Notes: generated by a model from the letters alone, not told the origin. A DNA stretch of 64,000 nt from an uncultured Lachnospiraceae bacterium (GCA_946557105.1 CAMNSZ010000006.1:1-64000), one strand, 5' to 3'; shown: positions 17,918-27,305, counted from the first letter of the stretch. Translations and numbers: made by a program.

Positions 17918-18004
17918 ATTCGCATATGTAAAACGGGAGTGAAGGAATTTGAAAAGCATCCGTTCCTTTGGAGTTATGAAACGAAAGAGTTAGCTATGCG
18001 TTTA

Positions 18005-18021
18005 TTCAACCAGTGGTTGAA
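18005..18021. promoter_or_regulatory. Perfect 17-bp palindrome TTCAACCAGTGGTTGAA
   Basis: Perfect arms TTCAACCA / TGGTTGAA around a single G, the size and symmetry of a regulator operator (TetR-like sites often look like this). It lies 157 bp before the XRE-methyltransferase gene. No TetR gene is nearby, so the binding protein is unknown. Confidence 0.5.
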
Positions 18022-18177
18022 TTGCTGTATCCTATTCTCTCCGCGCGTTATTGTGGCGCTTGTTTGATTATATTAATATGAAGTCAACACTAAACAGTCA
18101 AAGCAGTATTGGGTTTTGTGGCGCGTCTATGAAAATCATGCTTTGGCACGCAGGATTAGAAAGGAGAAAGAACGAGG

Positions 18178-19005
18178 ATGAACCATCTGAAAACAGGAGA
18201 AGTGATCGGCAAAAGGCGAAGGGAGCTGGGGCTCACCCAAAATCAGCTTGCAGGCTTGCTCAATATATCGTTCCAAGCCATATCAAAGTGGGAAAACGGT
18301 ACGGCTTATCCCGATATTGAGACGCTTCCTAAGCTGGCGGCGGCGCTTCACACAACTGTCGACGCGCTGCTTGGCTACAGCAGCGTGACAACGGATTATG
18401 ACAGAAGATATACTACCGAGGAATATTACTGGGGGCTTACGCCGAACCGCATTTGCTATGATATCATGAAAATCCTTCCTCCCGTAAAGCCCTATCGAGT
18501 ACTGGACATGGGGTGCGGCGAGGGTAAGGATGCGGTTTTCTTTGCCAAGTGCGGTTATGAGGTGACGGCGTTTGATATATCCGAGAGAGGGATTGAAAAG
18601 GCGAAAAAGCTTGCGGAACACAATAAGGTTGAGGTTACTTTTTTTAAGGCTGATATTTATGATTACCGGCCCGACACGGAGTATGACATTATTTTCAGCA
18701 GCGGGGTGCTTCACTTTGTGCCTCAGACCCAGAGGAGGGAGCTTAGCGACAGCCTGAGGGCACATACCGCATGCAACGGTATTAACGCTTTGAATGTGTT
18801 TGTGGAGAAGCCTTTTATAACCCGTGCGAAGGACGGGTCAAGGGATGAACAAAAAAGATACCTCTGGCGTTCGGGCGAATTGTTTGGGTATTACTATGAC
18901 TGGCTGTTTCATACCTGTAAGGAAGAGATATTTGATTGCAACAGCTCAGGTACGCCCCATAAGCATTGTATGGATACATTGATTGCGCAAAAGGTGGAAG
19001 GATAG
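18178..19005 (+). CDS. XRE helix-turn-helix fused to SAM-dependent methyltransferase
   Basis: 275 aa, ATG after AAAGGAGAAAG. Residues 5-65 form an XRE helix-turn-helix (IGKRRRELGLTQNQLAGLLN; ISFQAISKWENGTAYPDIET). From about 75 there is a TehB/class I methyltransferase: SAM motif I VLDMGCGEGKDAVFFAKCG, then VTAFDISERGIEKAKKLA and IIFSSGVLHFVP. The fusion suggests a regulator that methylates a small molecule, perhaps its own inducer, or couples detoxification to gene control. Ends 14 bp before purC. Confidence 0.82.
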   Translation: MNHLKTGEVIGKRRRELGLTQNQLAGLLNISFQAISKWENGTAYPDIETLPKLAAALHTTVDALLGYSSVTTDYDRRYTTEEYYWGLTPNRICYDIMKILPPVKPYRVLDMGCGEGKDAVFFAKCGYEVTAFDISERGIEKAKKLAEHNKVEVTFFKADIYDYRPDTEYDIIFSSGVLHFVPQTQRRELSDSLRAHTACNGINALNVFVEKPFITRAKDGSRDEQKRYLWRSGELFGYYYDWLFHTCKEEIFDCNSSGTPHKHCMDTLIAQKVEG

Positions 19006-19019
19006 AGGTGATGAGGAAT

Positions 19020-19871
19020 ATGGAACCGATTTACAGCGGAAAGGTAAGGGAAATTTATGATGTTTCGGATAAACAGTTGGTTATTGTCACAACGGACAGA
19101 GTATCTGCTTTTGACAGTATACTGCCCTTCCCCATAAAAAATAAAGGAATAGTCCTTAACAAGTTATCGAATTTTTGGTTTGAGAAAACGAAAAATATCG
19201 TGCCTAACCACATAATTGACGATAATGTTGAAAACATGCCCTCTTATTTCAGAAATGAATACTTCAGAGACCGAACGGTGATGGTGGAAAAGCTTAAAAT
19301 GCTTCCCTTTGAATTTGTGGTTCGCGGATACATATTCGGCAGCATGTGGAAAGCTTATGAAAGAAAAGAAAGTTTTTGCGGTATAAAGTTGCCGGGCGGC
19401 TATAAGCAGGCTCAAAGATTAAGGCAGCCTGTTTTCACACCTTCCATCAAGCGCGATAGCGGGCATGACGAATATGTAGACATAAAAAGTGTAGAAGCCG
19501 AATTGGGAGAGGCGTTGACAAACCGAATTGTGGAAGTCTGTTTTAAGCTTTATGAAAAATGCAGCAGGCATGCTTTGTCAAGGGGCTTGATTATAGCCGA
19601 CGCAAAGTTTGAGTTTGGTGAAAACAAGCAGGGAGCATTGGTATTGGCGGATGAAATTTTCACGCCGGATTCAAGCAGATTTTGGGATGCTGCGGATTAT
19701 AAGGTCGGGGTTTCGCCTAAATCCTTTGATAAGCAATTATTGCGCGACTGGCTTCAGAATAATAAGGTAAACGGCGAATTTGGGTTCGATAAGGTTCCGG
19801 AAGAGATCCTGCTTCAAACGCAGAGTCTCTACGGCGAATGTCTGAGCCGGCTGACAGACGAAAGTCTATAG
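19020..19871 (+). CDS. purC: Phosphoribosylaminoimidazole-succinocarboxamide synthase
   Basis: 283 aa from ATG 19020, set by GAGGTG 9 bp upstream and by the family's usual start MEPIYSGKVREIYDV. Joins aspartate to CAIR in purine synthesis, using ATP. Family motifs: VTTDRVSAFDSILPFPIKNK, FEFVVRGYIFGSMWKAYE and ADAKFEFGENKQGALVLADE, then IFTPDSSRFW. This long form is usual for Clostridia. It stands alone, without other pur genes in the window. Confidence 0.92.
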   Translation: MEPIYSGKVREIYDVSDKQLVIVTTDRVSAFDSILPFPIKNKGIVLNKLSNFWFEKTKNIVPNHIIDDNVENMPSYFRNEYFRDRTVMVEKLKMLPFEFVVRGYIFGSMWKAYERKESFCGIKLPGGYKQAQRLRQPVFTPSIKRDSGHDEYVDIKSVEAELGEALTNRIVEVCFKLYEKCSRHALSRGLIIADAKFEFGENKQGALVLADEIFTPDSSRFWDAADYKVGVSPKSFDKQLLRDWLQNNKVNGEFGFDKVPEEILLQTQSLYGECLSRLTDESL

Positions 19872-19935
19872 ATACTGCGGCTTTGTCATGGGTGTGGATG
19901 TAATGTAAGGCTTTACGGAAAGGGAGGCAAAAGAA

Positions 19936-22900
19936 ATGGAGGACGTGTTAAGTCTGTTTCGTGAGGAGACGGCAGAATGGTTTAGGAATACGCTGGGGGA
20001 GCCCACTTTGGTGCAAAAGGAAGCGTGGCGGATAATTGCCGCCGGCAGGCATGCGCTTGTGTCGGCGCCCACGGGAACGGGTAAAACACTTTCGGCATTT
20101 CTTGTGTTTTTAGACCGGATGAAAAAGCAGGCGGGAGAGGGAACGTTAAAAGAGGAATTGCAGTTAATTTATGTTTCGCCTCTTAAATCCCTTGCCGCGG
20201 ACATACGGGAGAATCTTCGGCGTCCCTTGGAAGGAATTGGCGCAGGAGAGGAGATTACAGTGGGAATCAGAACCGGCGATACACCTTCGGGAGAGCGACA
20301 AAGAATGGTGAGAAAGCCGCCCCATATTCTGATAATAACGCCGGAATCCTTATATTTGATGTTGACAAGTAAGACCGGGCAGAATGTCTTGGCAACGGCG
20401 AGGGCCGTCATATTGGACGAGCTGCATGCCTTGATAGACACAAAGAGAGGAGCCCATCTGATGCTTTCTCTTGCAAGATTGGATTTTTTGTGCGGACGGC
20501 CTCTGCAGCGAATCGGTTTGTCGGCGACCATTGAGCCGCTCGACATGGCGGCAGAGTATCTGGCTCCGGAGGAGGTAGGGATTGCAGCGCCCGTAATGAA
20601 GAAGGCGCTACGGCTGGAGGTGCTCGGACCCTTTGCGGATATCACAAAGGGAAAGAGAAAGGATCCCATATGGGAGGAAGTAGGGGCGCTGGTATATCGG
20701 TATTGTCAGGGAAGCCGTAGTGTGATTGCGTTTGTGGAGGGGAGAAGGTATGCGGAGAAGCTTGCCTATTATGTAAACCTTATAGGAGGGGAGGGCTTCG
20801 CAAGGGTACATCATGGGAGTCTGTCCAAGGAGCAGCGCATGGAGACGGAGCTTGCCCTGCGGAACGGACGGTTGAGGCTTTTGTGCGCCACCTCCTCCAT
20901 GGAGCTGGGGATTGACGTGGGGGAGATTGACCAAGTGCTGCAGGTCGGCTGTCCGCGGACAATTTCGGGAACAATGCAGAGGCTGGGGCGCGCCGGACAT
21001 AATCCGGGGCGCACCAGCATTATGTATTTTTTCCCCAGAACCGCGGCGGAATGTGTGTCCTGCGGAATGACGGCGCAGCTTGCCAGACAGGGCGGTGTGG
21101 AGCATTTGAATCCTCCCTCGGAATGCTTGGATGTGCTTGCCCAGCATTTGGTTTCTATGGCGGCGTTTCGCAGTTATGATTTGGATGAAGTGATGGAAAT
21201 TCTGCCGAGGGCGTGGTCCTTTCGCAATCTGAACAGAGAGGATGTGAAAGCGGTTCTTTGTATGCTTGCCGGGGATTATGAGCATGACAGAGATGTCCCC
21301 GCACGCCCCAGAATTTTGTATGACAGGATACATGAAAGAGTGGAGGGAGACGGCTACAGCAGGATGCTCGCCGTTTCCGCAGGGGGAACAATCCCTGATA
21401 AGGGGCTTTACGCCGTAAAGACGGAGGAAGGGGTGAAGCTGGGGGAGGTGGACGAGGAGTTCGTCTATGAAACAAGAAAGGGAGACCGGTTTATTCTCGG
21501 TTCCTTTGCATGGAGAGTGCTGAATATCAGCCGAGATACGGTGACGGTAACTCAGGTGCCTGCGGAGGGGGCAAGACTTCCCTTTTGGAAGGGAGAGATA
21601 AAGGGGCGGAACAAACGGACGGGGGAAGCGTTCGGGCGGATGTTTTGTTCCCTGCAAAGGGCGCACGAGGACGGAAGGCTTTTGGAAGCTTTGAGAGAAA
21701 TGGGGCTGGATGAGTCGGCGGCGAGTCTTTCCCTTGGATATTTGGAGAGGCAGATTCATGCCGTGGGCAGTCTGCCCGACCACAAGACGATTATTGTGGA
21801 GCATTTTAAGGATTCGACGGGAAACAGTCAGCTGATGGTACATTCCGTATTCGGAAGAAGGATTAACGCACCCTTGGCGCTCCTTGCGTTAAATGCGGCG
21901 AGGGAGCGGATTGATATGGAGATTGGAAGCGTGGATGAGGAGGACGGCTTTTTACTGTATTCCTACGGAAACGGGGCTTTGCCGGAAGGAATCCTGCAAT
22001 GGGTGGAGCCTGACAGCTGCATCAGGCTGTTGGAAATCCTGCTGCCGGCAACCCCTCTCTTTAACATGGCCTTCCGGTATAACAGCGGGCGTGCGTTGAT
22101 GATGGGAATCAAAAAGAACGGGCGAACTCCTTTATGGCTGCAGCGGTTAAGGAGCGCTGAGATGTTAGAGCAGGTGGTGAGGGAAAAGGAGCATCCCATG
22201 ATACGGGAGACAAGACGGGAATGTATGCGGGAGCTGTGGGACGCGGAGGGCGTTTATGAGCTTTTGTGCCATATTCGCAGCGGCGCCGTGGAGATTAGAG
22301 AGGTTTATACGGATGTGCCCTCTCCGATGTCACTTCCGCTGCAATGGAGTCAGGAAGCGGCGGTAATGTATGATTACGCGCCCACTCCGGGAGGAATTCA
22401 TGGCGCTGTACAGGAGGAATTAAAGAAGGAGAAGGAGCTGGTGCGACCGGGGAATCAGGAGCTTATGCAGGTACAGGAAAGGCAGAGGCTTCCGAAAGAC
22501 GCAGAACAGCTCCATTCTCTTCTGATGACGGAGGGCGACCTTGCGGCGGGAGAGCTGGATATTCCGGCAGAGTGGCTGCAGAGTCTGGCGCAGGACGGCA
22601 GGGTGTTGTATCTGGAGCAGGGTCTGTGGATTGCCGCAGAGCAGGAGCAGGAGTACGCGGCGGCCTTGGGAGAAATGACAGCGTTGCAGGAGCCTGTAGG
22701 AATGCATAGCGGTGTAAATGACGGGCGCCCGGGGCAGGGAAACGATGAAAACTGTGGCAGGTCGGAGAAAGAAGACTGCTGCGGGCGGGATGAAAATAAT
22801 GGGGAAAACGGCGAAGGGCAGCGTAAGGAGCAGGGATTGGAAGAACGTCTTCATATTGTCAGGCGTATGCTCCGCTATAGGGGAGCGGCGGACGTCCGGC

Positions 22901-24201
22901 AGACGGCGGAGCGTTATGGGTGGAGCAGCCGTGCGGCGGAGGAAATTTTGGAGGAGCTGTGCCACAGGGAAGAGGCGGTTTGGCAGGATGACAGGTATTT
23001 TCATGCGGCGCTGTACCGACGTGCCAGAGCGAGAACCATACAAAACCGGCGGGAAGAGATTAGGACTTGTCCGGGAGAAGCGTATGCGGCGCTTCTGCTT
23101 TCTGGTACAGAATCAAGCGCTCCCGGTGAGGAATGCCTGAAAAATACATTGACGAGATATGCGGGAGCGGCATTTCCGGCGTCATATTGGGAAGGGATTT
23201 TTTTGCCAAAGAGGGTCAGGGGTTATAGAGAGTCTATGCTGGACGCCTTTTTAGCCGAAGGGGAGCTGTTCTGGCATATGGAAGAAAACGGCGGATTGCG
23301 GTTTGAACGTCAGGAGGAAATTGATTGGGAGCAGGATATGGGTCGGCGGTTGGAGGGACTTGACGAAAAGGAGCAGATTATTTATGAAGCGCTTTTGAAA
23401 AGAGGAGCAAGCTTTATGCAGGCTTTAAACAGTCTGCTTCCCGGAGAATCCGCTTACGATACGTTATTGTCTCTGCTGGAAAAAGGCTTGGTGTGCGCGG
23501 ACAGCTTTGTTCCCGTGCGGCAGTGGCTGGACGGGGAGAAATCGAAAAGAATGACGCCAAGACAGCGGGTGAACATGAGGGTAAAGGCACTGAAAGCAGG
23601 ACGGTGGGACGTGGTGCGCCCAATCAGGGAGCAGTCCATGGAAGAGAGGCTGGAGGACTGTTTTGACAGAAGCCTGATTGTATGTAATCAGACAGCGGCA
23701 CAATGGGGGCTTTCTTGGCAGGACGCGTTGGCAGTACTGCGTATATGGGAGTACACCGGGCGCGCAAGAAGAGGATATTTTGTGGAAGGAATGTCAGGAG
23801 CGCAATTTATCAGGGAGAAGGATTATGCCAGCGTAGTGCGTCTGCTGCAAAGACCGGAGAAAAGGATGGCGTGGGTGAATGCCGCTGACCCGGCGCAGTG
23901 CTGGGGCAAGACGCTGCCTCACAAAGAGGGCAGAAGCTTTTTAAATGTTCAGGGAAGTGTTGTGGCATGTTTTGGCGGAATTCCCGTGGCAGTGCTGGAG
24001 CGTCAGGGTAAGGTGCTGCGCGTGTTCGAGGAAAAGTATCAGGAGGAATGTCTTAAGCTTTTTGCGGAGGAATACAAAAAAGGAAGACTTTTCCCTGTAA
24101 TGAAACGAATTGTAGTGAAGGAATATCCTGATATGGCGAAACAGGCCTTTGAAGGTGCAGGATTTATAAGAGAAATGCAGGACTATGTACTTTATCGATG
24201 A
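19936..24201 (+). CDS. lhr: Lhr-type large DEAD/DEAH helicase
   Basis: 1421 aa, ATG after GGGAGGC. Helicase core: Walker A SAPTGTGKTLSAF (43-), DELHALI box (about 161), SATI motif III, and motif VI QRLGRAGHNPGRTS. The core is followed by the winged helix and the large Lhr C-terminal body (in total ~1400 aa, the normal Lhr length). Lhr helicases are 3'-5' ssDNA translocases implicated in repair. A poly-charged insert around 935-955 (ENCGRSEKEDCCGRDENN) looks like a flexible linker between core and C-terminal domain. A terminator begins inside the stop codon. Confidence 0.9.
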   Translation: MEDVLSLFREETAEWFRNTLGEPTLVQKEAWRIIAAGRHALVSAPTGTGKTLSAFLVFLDRMKKQAGEGTLKEELQLIYVSPLKSLAADIRENLRRPLEGIGAGEEITVGIRTGDTPSGERQRMVRKPPHILIITPESLYLMLTSKTGQNVLATARAVILDELHALIDTKRGAHLMLSLARLDFLCGRPLQRIGLSATIEPLDMAAEYLAPEEVGIAAPVMKKALRLEVLGPFADITKGKRKDPIWEEVGALVYRYCQGSRSVIAFVEGRRYAEKLAYYVNLIGGEGFARVHHGSLSKEQRMETELALRNGRLRLLCATSSMELGIDVGEIDQVLQVGCPRTISGTMQRLGRAGHNPGRTSIMYFFPRTAAECVSCGMTAQLARQGGVEHLNPPSECLDVLAQHLVSMAAFRSYDLDEVMEILPRAWSFRNLNREDVKAVLCMLAGDYEHDRDVPARPRILYDRIHERVEGDGYSRMLAVSAGGTIPDKGLYAVKTEEGVKLGEVDEEFVYETRKGDRFILGSFAWRVLNISRDTVTVTQVPAEGARLPFWKGEIKGRNKRTGEAFGRMFCSLQRAHEDGRLLEALREMGLDESAASLSLGYLERQIHAVGSLPDHKTIIVEHFKDSTGNSQLMVHSVFGRRINAPLALLALNAARERIDMEIGSVDEEDGFLLYSYGNGALPEGILQWVEPDSCIRLLEILLPATPLFNMAFRYNSGRALMMGIKKNGRTPLWLQRLRSAEMLEQVVREKEHPMIRETRRECMRELWDAEGVYELLCHIRSGAVEIREVYTDVPSPMSLPLQWSQEAAVMYDYAPTPGGIHGAVQEELKKEKELVRPGNQELMQVQERQRLPKDAEQLHSLLMTEGDLAAGELDIPAEWLQSLAQDGRVLYLEQGLWIAAEQEQEYAAALGEMTALQEPVGMHSGVNDGRPGQGNDENCGRSEKEDCCGRDENNGENGEGQRKEQGLEERLHIVRRMLRYRGAADVRQTAERYGWSSRAAEEILEELCHREEAVWQDDRYFHAALYRRARARTIQNRREEIRTCPGEAYAALLLSGTESSAPGEECLKNTLTRYAGAAFPASYWEGIFLPKRVRGYRESMLDAFLAEGELFWHMEENGGLRFERQEEIDWEQDMGRRLEGLDEKEQIIYEALLKRGASFMQALNSLLPGESAYDTLLSLLEKGLVCADSFVPVRQWLDGEKSKRMTPRQRVNMRVKALKAGRWDVVRPIREQSMEERLEDCFDRSLIVCNQTAAQWGLSWQDALAVLRIWEYTGRARRGYFVEGMSGAQFIREKDYASVVRLLQRPEKRMAWVNAADPAQCWGKTLPHKEGRSFLNVQGSVVACFGGIPVAVLERQGKVLRVFEEKYQEECLKLFAEEYKKGRLFPVMKRIVVKEYPDMAKQAFEGAGFIREMQDYVLYR

Positions 24202-24230
24202 CATTGGAGCTTACAGCTCCAATGTCATTT
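24199..24230 (+). terminator. Terminator starting within the lhr stop codon
   Basis: A perfect 12-bp stem TGACATTGGAGC / GCTCCAATGTCA, loop TTACA, tail TTTAG. The first three bases are the TGA stop of lhr. Confidence 0.75.
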
Positions 24231-24336
24231 AGATAAGTGCAAGGTGAAGACCGCCCTATGACGCAGATGCTTTGTTCGGCAGATCGATAGACGTTCCGAC
24301 GAGCTCCAATGCGCGGTTTCGTCTCCACATCGCGCT
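24221..24336 (+). repeat. ~110-bp dispersed repeat, copy A
   Basis: Shares with the reverse complement of 25961-26070 the blocks CATTTAGATAAG, TGACGCAGA, TTCGGCA, GACGTTCCGA and CTCCAATGC in the same order and with similar spacing. The two copies face each other around the PadR-HAAS pair. Confidence 0.65.
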
Positions 24337-24355
24337 GATGCGCTTACAGGGCGCC

Positions 24356-25453
24356 TTAGGTATACTTTAGGGTTTTATATATGGTTATGCCTGTCTCAAT
24401 AAAGGAAATGGCACAAATACCGGCCAGAAGGATGTTGTCGAACACATTACTTCCCCAAAAGCGAAGTATGTCGCCGGAGGAAAATTCCCTGATACCCGTA
24501 TTATTCAGCAGCTGTGTGGCAAATTCGGTATTCCATAAGGGCATAAACTTAAATAGAATGACGGCGCCTGCGATCTGAAGTATGTTACAGATAATATTGC
24601 TGTACATTACAGGCTTGCAGTAATAGCCTGTCACGAGGCGGATAATTTCATCCGTCAGCCCGATAAAGAGGAAGAGACAAAAGACGGGGGCTATAGTGCT
24701 CCATTCCGTAAGGTTGAAGACACAGGCAATGCTTTGCAACCGTTGCCCGTCATAAGAAAAATACCCGAAGAGCTGCGGGGCAAACAGCAGTAACGCCATA
24801 AATACGGTTATAAAGATAATGGATACTACGCTGTCGCCGCGCTTGATAATTGCGCGCTTGTCGGGTACGGGCGGCAGGGCAAGAGGACTCCATGGCTTTA
24901 CGGCGGGAATGTTTTTGGTCAAATCATTAACCGTCCATTTTCCTTCCGGCTTTATGGACACCTTAACCTTTTGTCTCTCCAAGACGGCAAAAATAATTGT
25001 GACGATGGTCATAATACTGCATATGCCGCTTGTAAAAGTGACAAGGAGCTCGGTAAAAAAGTCTATGAAAAAGTCAATGTAATTCCCGAAGCCAACAATT
25101 CCCTGTACTATGGCGGAAATAAGGGAAGAGATTCCGATTCCCACCAGAGCGATTTTTAAGACCCAGAGATAATTGTCGTAATATTCCGGACCGATTAAAT
25201 AGCAATTGTCTCCCCTGTAGCGTTTAGCAAATTCATAAGGCGCGCCCAGCTTTTCCAGCGCTTCCTCAACGGAGCAGTCCTCGGCATCGCACATGTCTTC
25301 AATCAATGAAGCAAGCTCCAGACGGATTTCCTCTCTTATCTCCGAAGTCTGATTTGTATTCCCGGATTTCTTTTTCCGGGTATTTGTTCCTTCTTGGGGA
25401 ACTCTTTTTATTACCTCATAAATATAACGTTCTATCATATCCTTGTCGTTCAA
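24356..25453 (-). CDS. HAAS/DUF1700-type membrane protein partnered with PadR
   Basis: 365 aa from TTG 25453, which overlaps the PadR stop (TTGA) and has GGGAGGT upstream; a longer in-frame start would lie well inside padR. The N-terminal ~95 residues (MIERYIYEVIKRVPQEG; IREEIRLELASLIEDMCDAE; ALEKLGAPYEFAKRYRG) form the helical HAAS domain, known to pair with PadR regulators. Then about seven to eight hydrophobic segments. Its role is probably to sense a membrane or envelope state and relay it to PadR. Confidence 0.8.
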   Translation of the reverse strand: MNDKDMIERYIYEVIKRVPQEGTNTRKKKSGNTNQTSEIREEIRLELASLIEDMCDAEDCSVEEALEKLGAPYEFAKRYRGDNCYLIGPEYYDNYLWVLKIALVGIGISSLISAIVQGIVGFGNYIDFFIDFFTELLVTFTSGICSIMTIVTIIFAVLERQKVKVSIKPEGKWTVNDLTKNIPAVKPWSPLALPPVPDKRAIIKRGDSVVSIIFITVFMALLLFAPQLFGYFSYDGQRLQSIACVFNLTEWSTIAPVFCLFLFIGLTDEIIRLVTGYYCKPVMYSNIICNILQIAGAVILFKFMPLWNTEFATQLLNNTGIREFSSGDILRFWGSNVFDNILLAGICAISFIETGITIYKTLKYT

Positions 25454-25788
25454 TTTTCCATACCTCCCAATAATTCTGACATGCTTGCAGATAAGCAGTT
25501 CCATTGCTTGACCAGCTCCGCAAAAATATTGTCGCCGTAGACGGTTCGCTTATAATATTTCCGGGGTTTGGCTTCTTCTGTGTTCCATTCGCTGCATAAA
25601 AGCCCCTGCTGCTCCAGACGGCGCAAAAGGGGGTATAGCGTGTTGGCGTCAATAGACACCCCTTTTCCCTCCAGACTTTGTATCAGGGAATAGCCATAGC
25701 GGGCTTCCCTTAATTGGCTTAATACGCAGAGAACCAAGGTTCCCCGGCGCAGCTCGGACAGCAGGCCTTCCAATAAATCCTTTTCCAA
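25450..25788 (-). CDS. PadR-family transcriptional regulator
   Basis: 112 aa from a TTG start 7 bp behind AAGGAGGTG. Winged helix with RRGTLVLCVLSQLREARYGY then SLIQSLEGKGVSIDANTLYP and LLRRLEQQGLL, the PadR signature, and a short C-terminal dimer helix. PadR is usually an autorepressor; its gene is translationally coupled to the HAAS protein. Upstream (25789-25930) is AT-rich and likely holds its promoter. Confidence 0.88.
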   Translation of the reverse strand: MEKDLLEGLLSELRRGTLVLCVLSQLREARYGYSLIQSLEGKGVSIDANTLYPLLRRLEQQGLLCSEWNTEEAKPRKYYKRTVYGDNIFAELVKQWNCLSASMSELLGGMEN

Positions 25789-25960
25789 CTGTGCACCTCC
25801 TTATATTTCCGCCGGCAATAAGTAAAACGAACACGTTGAAAGAAAAGTAAAATATTCTTTAACGTATTGGGGCTGCCGTGGAGCATTCCAATAGTGTTAA
25901 AAGTATTATATAGTGTATTACACAGTATTGTCAAGAATAAAATATAAAAATAAGTCTTGA

Positions 25961-26070
25961 CAGCCCGATGCAAAGATGAGACCGTGCATTGGAGTTTATC
26001 GGAACGTCGATTGCGCTTGCCGAATAAGACTCTGCGTCACGGAGCCGCCGTGCGTGCTTATCTAAATGGC
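25961..26070 (-). repeat. ~110-bp dispersed repeat, copy B (inverted)
   Basis: The reverse complement matches 24221-24336 through CATTTAGATAAG, TGACGCAGA, TTCGGCA, GACGTTCCGA, CTCCAATGC and CATCG-GCTG. Copy B contains an extra hairpin, CACGG-CGGCT-CCGTG. No gene in 25789-26180 apart from this and the terminator. Confidence 0.65.
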
Positions 26071-26111
26071 AGCGTTTTATTAGCGTGGCTGTAATAGCGA
26101 GATAAAATGTA

Positions 26112-26150
26112 AAAACCGGGAAGCAGAGGATATCCCTGTTTCCCGGTTTT
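26112..26150 (-). terminator. Terminator of the four-helix protein gene
   Basis: An 11-bp stem AAAACCGGGAA / TTCCCGGTTTT. Read on the minus strand it is followed by TTTTT and lies 30 bp after the stop codon. Confidence 0.8.
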
Positions 26151-26180
26151 GTAAAATAAAACATAATTGTTAAAACACGA

Positions 26181-26615
26181 TTATAAATAAGCTCTCAAAT
26201 CCTTACACAGCTCCTCCTCTATTTTAACCAGACGGTTACAGATGGATTTGGAGGTGTTGTCGGCATCGGAGTATTGATTCAAGTATTTATGGAGAGATTT
26301 CACTCCCATGTTGCAGCCGTCCGTTATTAAGTCGGCTACGGTGGAATCACTTCCGTCCATGGTCATTTTCATGTTGGTCTTTAACCATGACATTCCCTTT
26401 GCCATGACAGTCGGTTCCTTTTCATCGCTCTGGTGTTTTAGGAGAAGAGAATGAATCTCGTTTCCCAGCTTTTCGTGATGCTCCCTGCTCTCGGTGAGCA
26501 GCTGTTTCATAGGGGCGGCTTGAACCTTGTCCAGAACCTCGTCAATAGAGCTTACCGCCATCTTTGTTCCAGAGTCGCATTCCTTTAATAAGCATATTGT
26601 ATCCTTGTTTTCCAT
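26181..26615 (-). CDS. DUF2383-like four-helix-bundle protein
   Basis: 144 aa from the ATG 9 bp after GGAGGAA; an upstream in-frame ATG overlaps this ribosome site. All-helical: LLKECDSGTKMAVSSIDEVL, MKQLLTESREHHEKLGNEIH, and SLHKYLNQYSDADNTSKSIC. The ferritin-like DUF2383/PA2169 family shares this arrangement, but clear metal ligands are not obvious. Single gene with its own terminator. Function unknown; often stress-related in relatives. Confidence 0.6.
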   Translation of the reverse strand: MENKDTICLLKECDSGTKMAVSSIDEVLDKVQAAPMKQLLTESREHHEKLGNEIHSLLLKHQSDEKEPTVMAKGMSWLKTNMKMTMDGSDSTVADLITDGCNMGVKSLHKYLNQYSDADNTSKSICNRLVKIEEELCKDLRAYL

Positions 26616-26819
26616 ATATATAAATTCCTCCATTCCTTAAAGCCCGGCATAAGACGCAGTATCGCTAAGTTTAAACTATATTGTATTGCCCGGGTTGCCG
26701 GTTTTAATTTATTTTGTCCAAAAGAGCAGGATTTATGAAAGGAATTTTAAGTAATATGTGTTTTGGAAAAGGCATATTTTTTATGGAAGAATCTGTGTGG
26801 GAAAGGCATGGATATATAA

Positions 26820-27305
26820 ATGAATATAAAAATGGACGCAAAAAAGTGGGCATTTGTGAAATGCTTGGCGATTCCTCTGCTTGTGGGAGGCATTGCGGGG
26901 ATTTTGTCGGGTGGAGGAATGAAGACGTTTATGGCATTGGAAAAACCTCCCTTGTCGCCGCCGGGGTGGCTGTTTCCTGTCGTCTGGACAATTTTGTATG
27001 CGCTTATGGGAATATCCTCTTATTTAATCTGTATGGCGGATGCAAGTAAGGAGAGTATAACGGATGCGCTCTCAATATATTTTTATCAGCTGTTGGTAAA
27101 TTTTCTCTGGCCCATTTTTTTCTTTGACTTTAAGTGGTATTTGTTTTCCTTTTTTTGGATTTTGTTGTTGGGATTTCTAATTGTGAGAATGATAAAAAAA
27201 TTTTACCCTATTTCAAAGGCTGCGGCACTGTTAAATGTTCCCTACCTTTTGTGGGTAGTATTTGCGGCTTACCTAAATCTCGGAATCTGGTGGCTCAACA
27301 GATAA
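26820..27305 (+). CDS. TspO/MBR family tryptophan-rich sensory protein
   Basis: 161 aa, five membrane helices. Family motifs: KPPLSPPGWLFPVVWTILYA, LMGISSYLI, NFLWPIFFF and the C-terminal PYLLWVVFAAYLNLGIWWLN. TspO proteins bind porphyrins and help handle oxidative stress. The start ATG has only a weak GGAAAGG 13 bp upstream; a second ATG five codons in is possible. Monocistronic. Confidence 0.88.
   Translation: MNIKMDAKKWAFVKCLAIPLLVGGIAGILSGGGMKTFMALEKPPLSPPGWLFPVVWTILYALMGISSYLICMADASKESITDALSIYFYQLLVNFLWPIFFFDFKWYLFSFFWILLLGFLIVRMIKKFYPISKAAALLNVPYLLWVVFAAYLNLGIWWLNR

Noticed and set aside
18966..19019. Longer purC start overlapping the methyltransferase gene
   Set aside because: Adds residues not found in the family; ATG 19020 has a good ribosome site.
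20608..21843. 411-aa open frame on the minus strand inside lhr
   Set aside because: Long only because of GC-rich codon bias in lhr; Pro/His/Arg-rich composition typical of antisense shadow, no family features.
22420..23043. 207-aa minus-strand frame inside lhr
   Set aside because: Same reason; lhr motifs and length are continuous through this segment.
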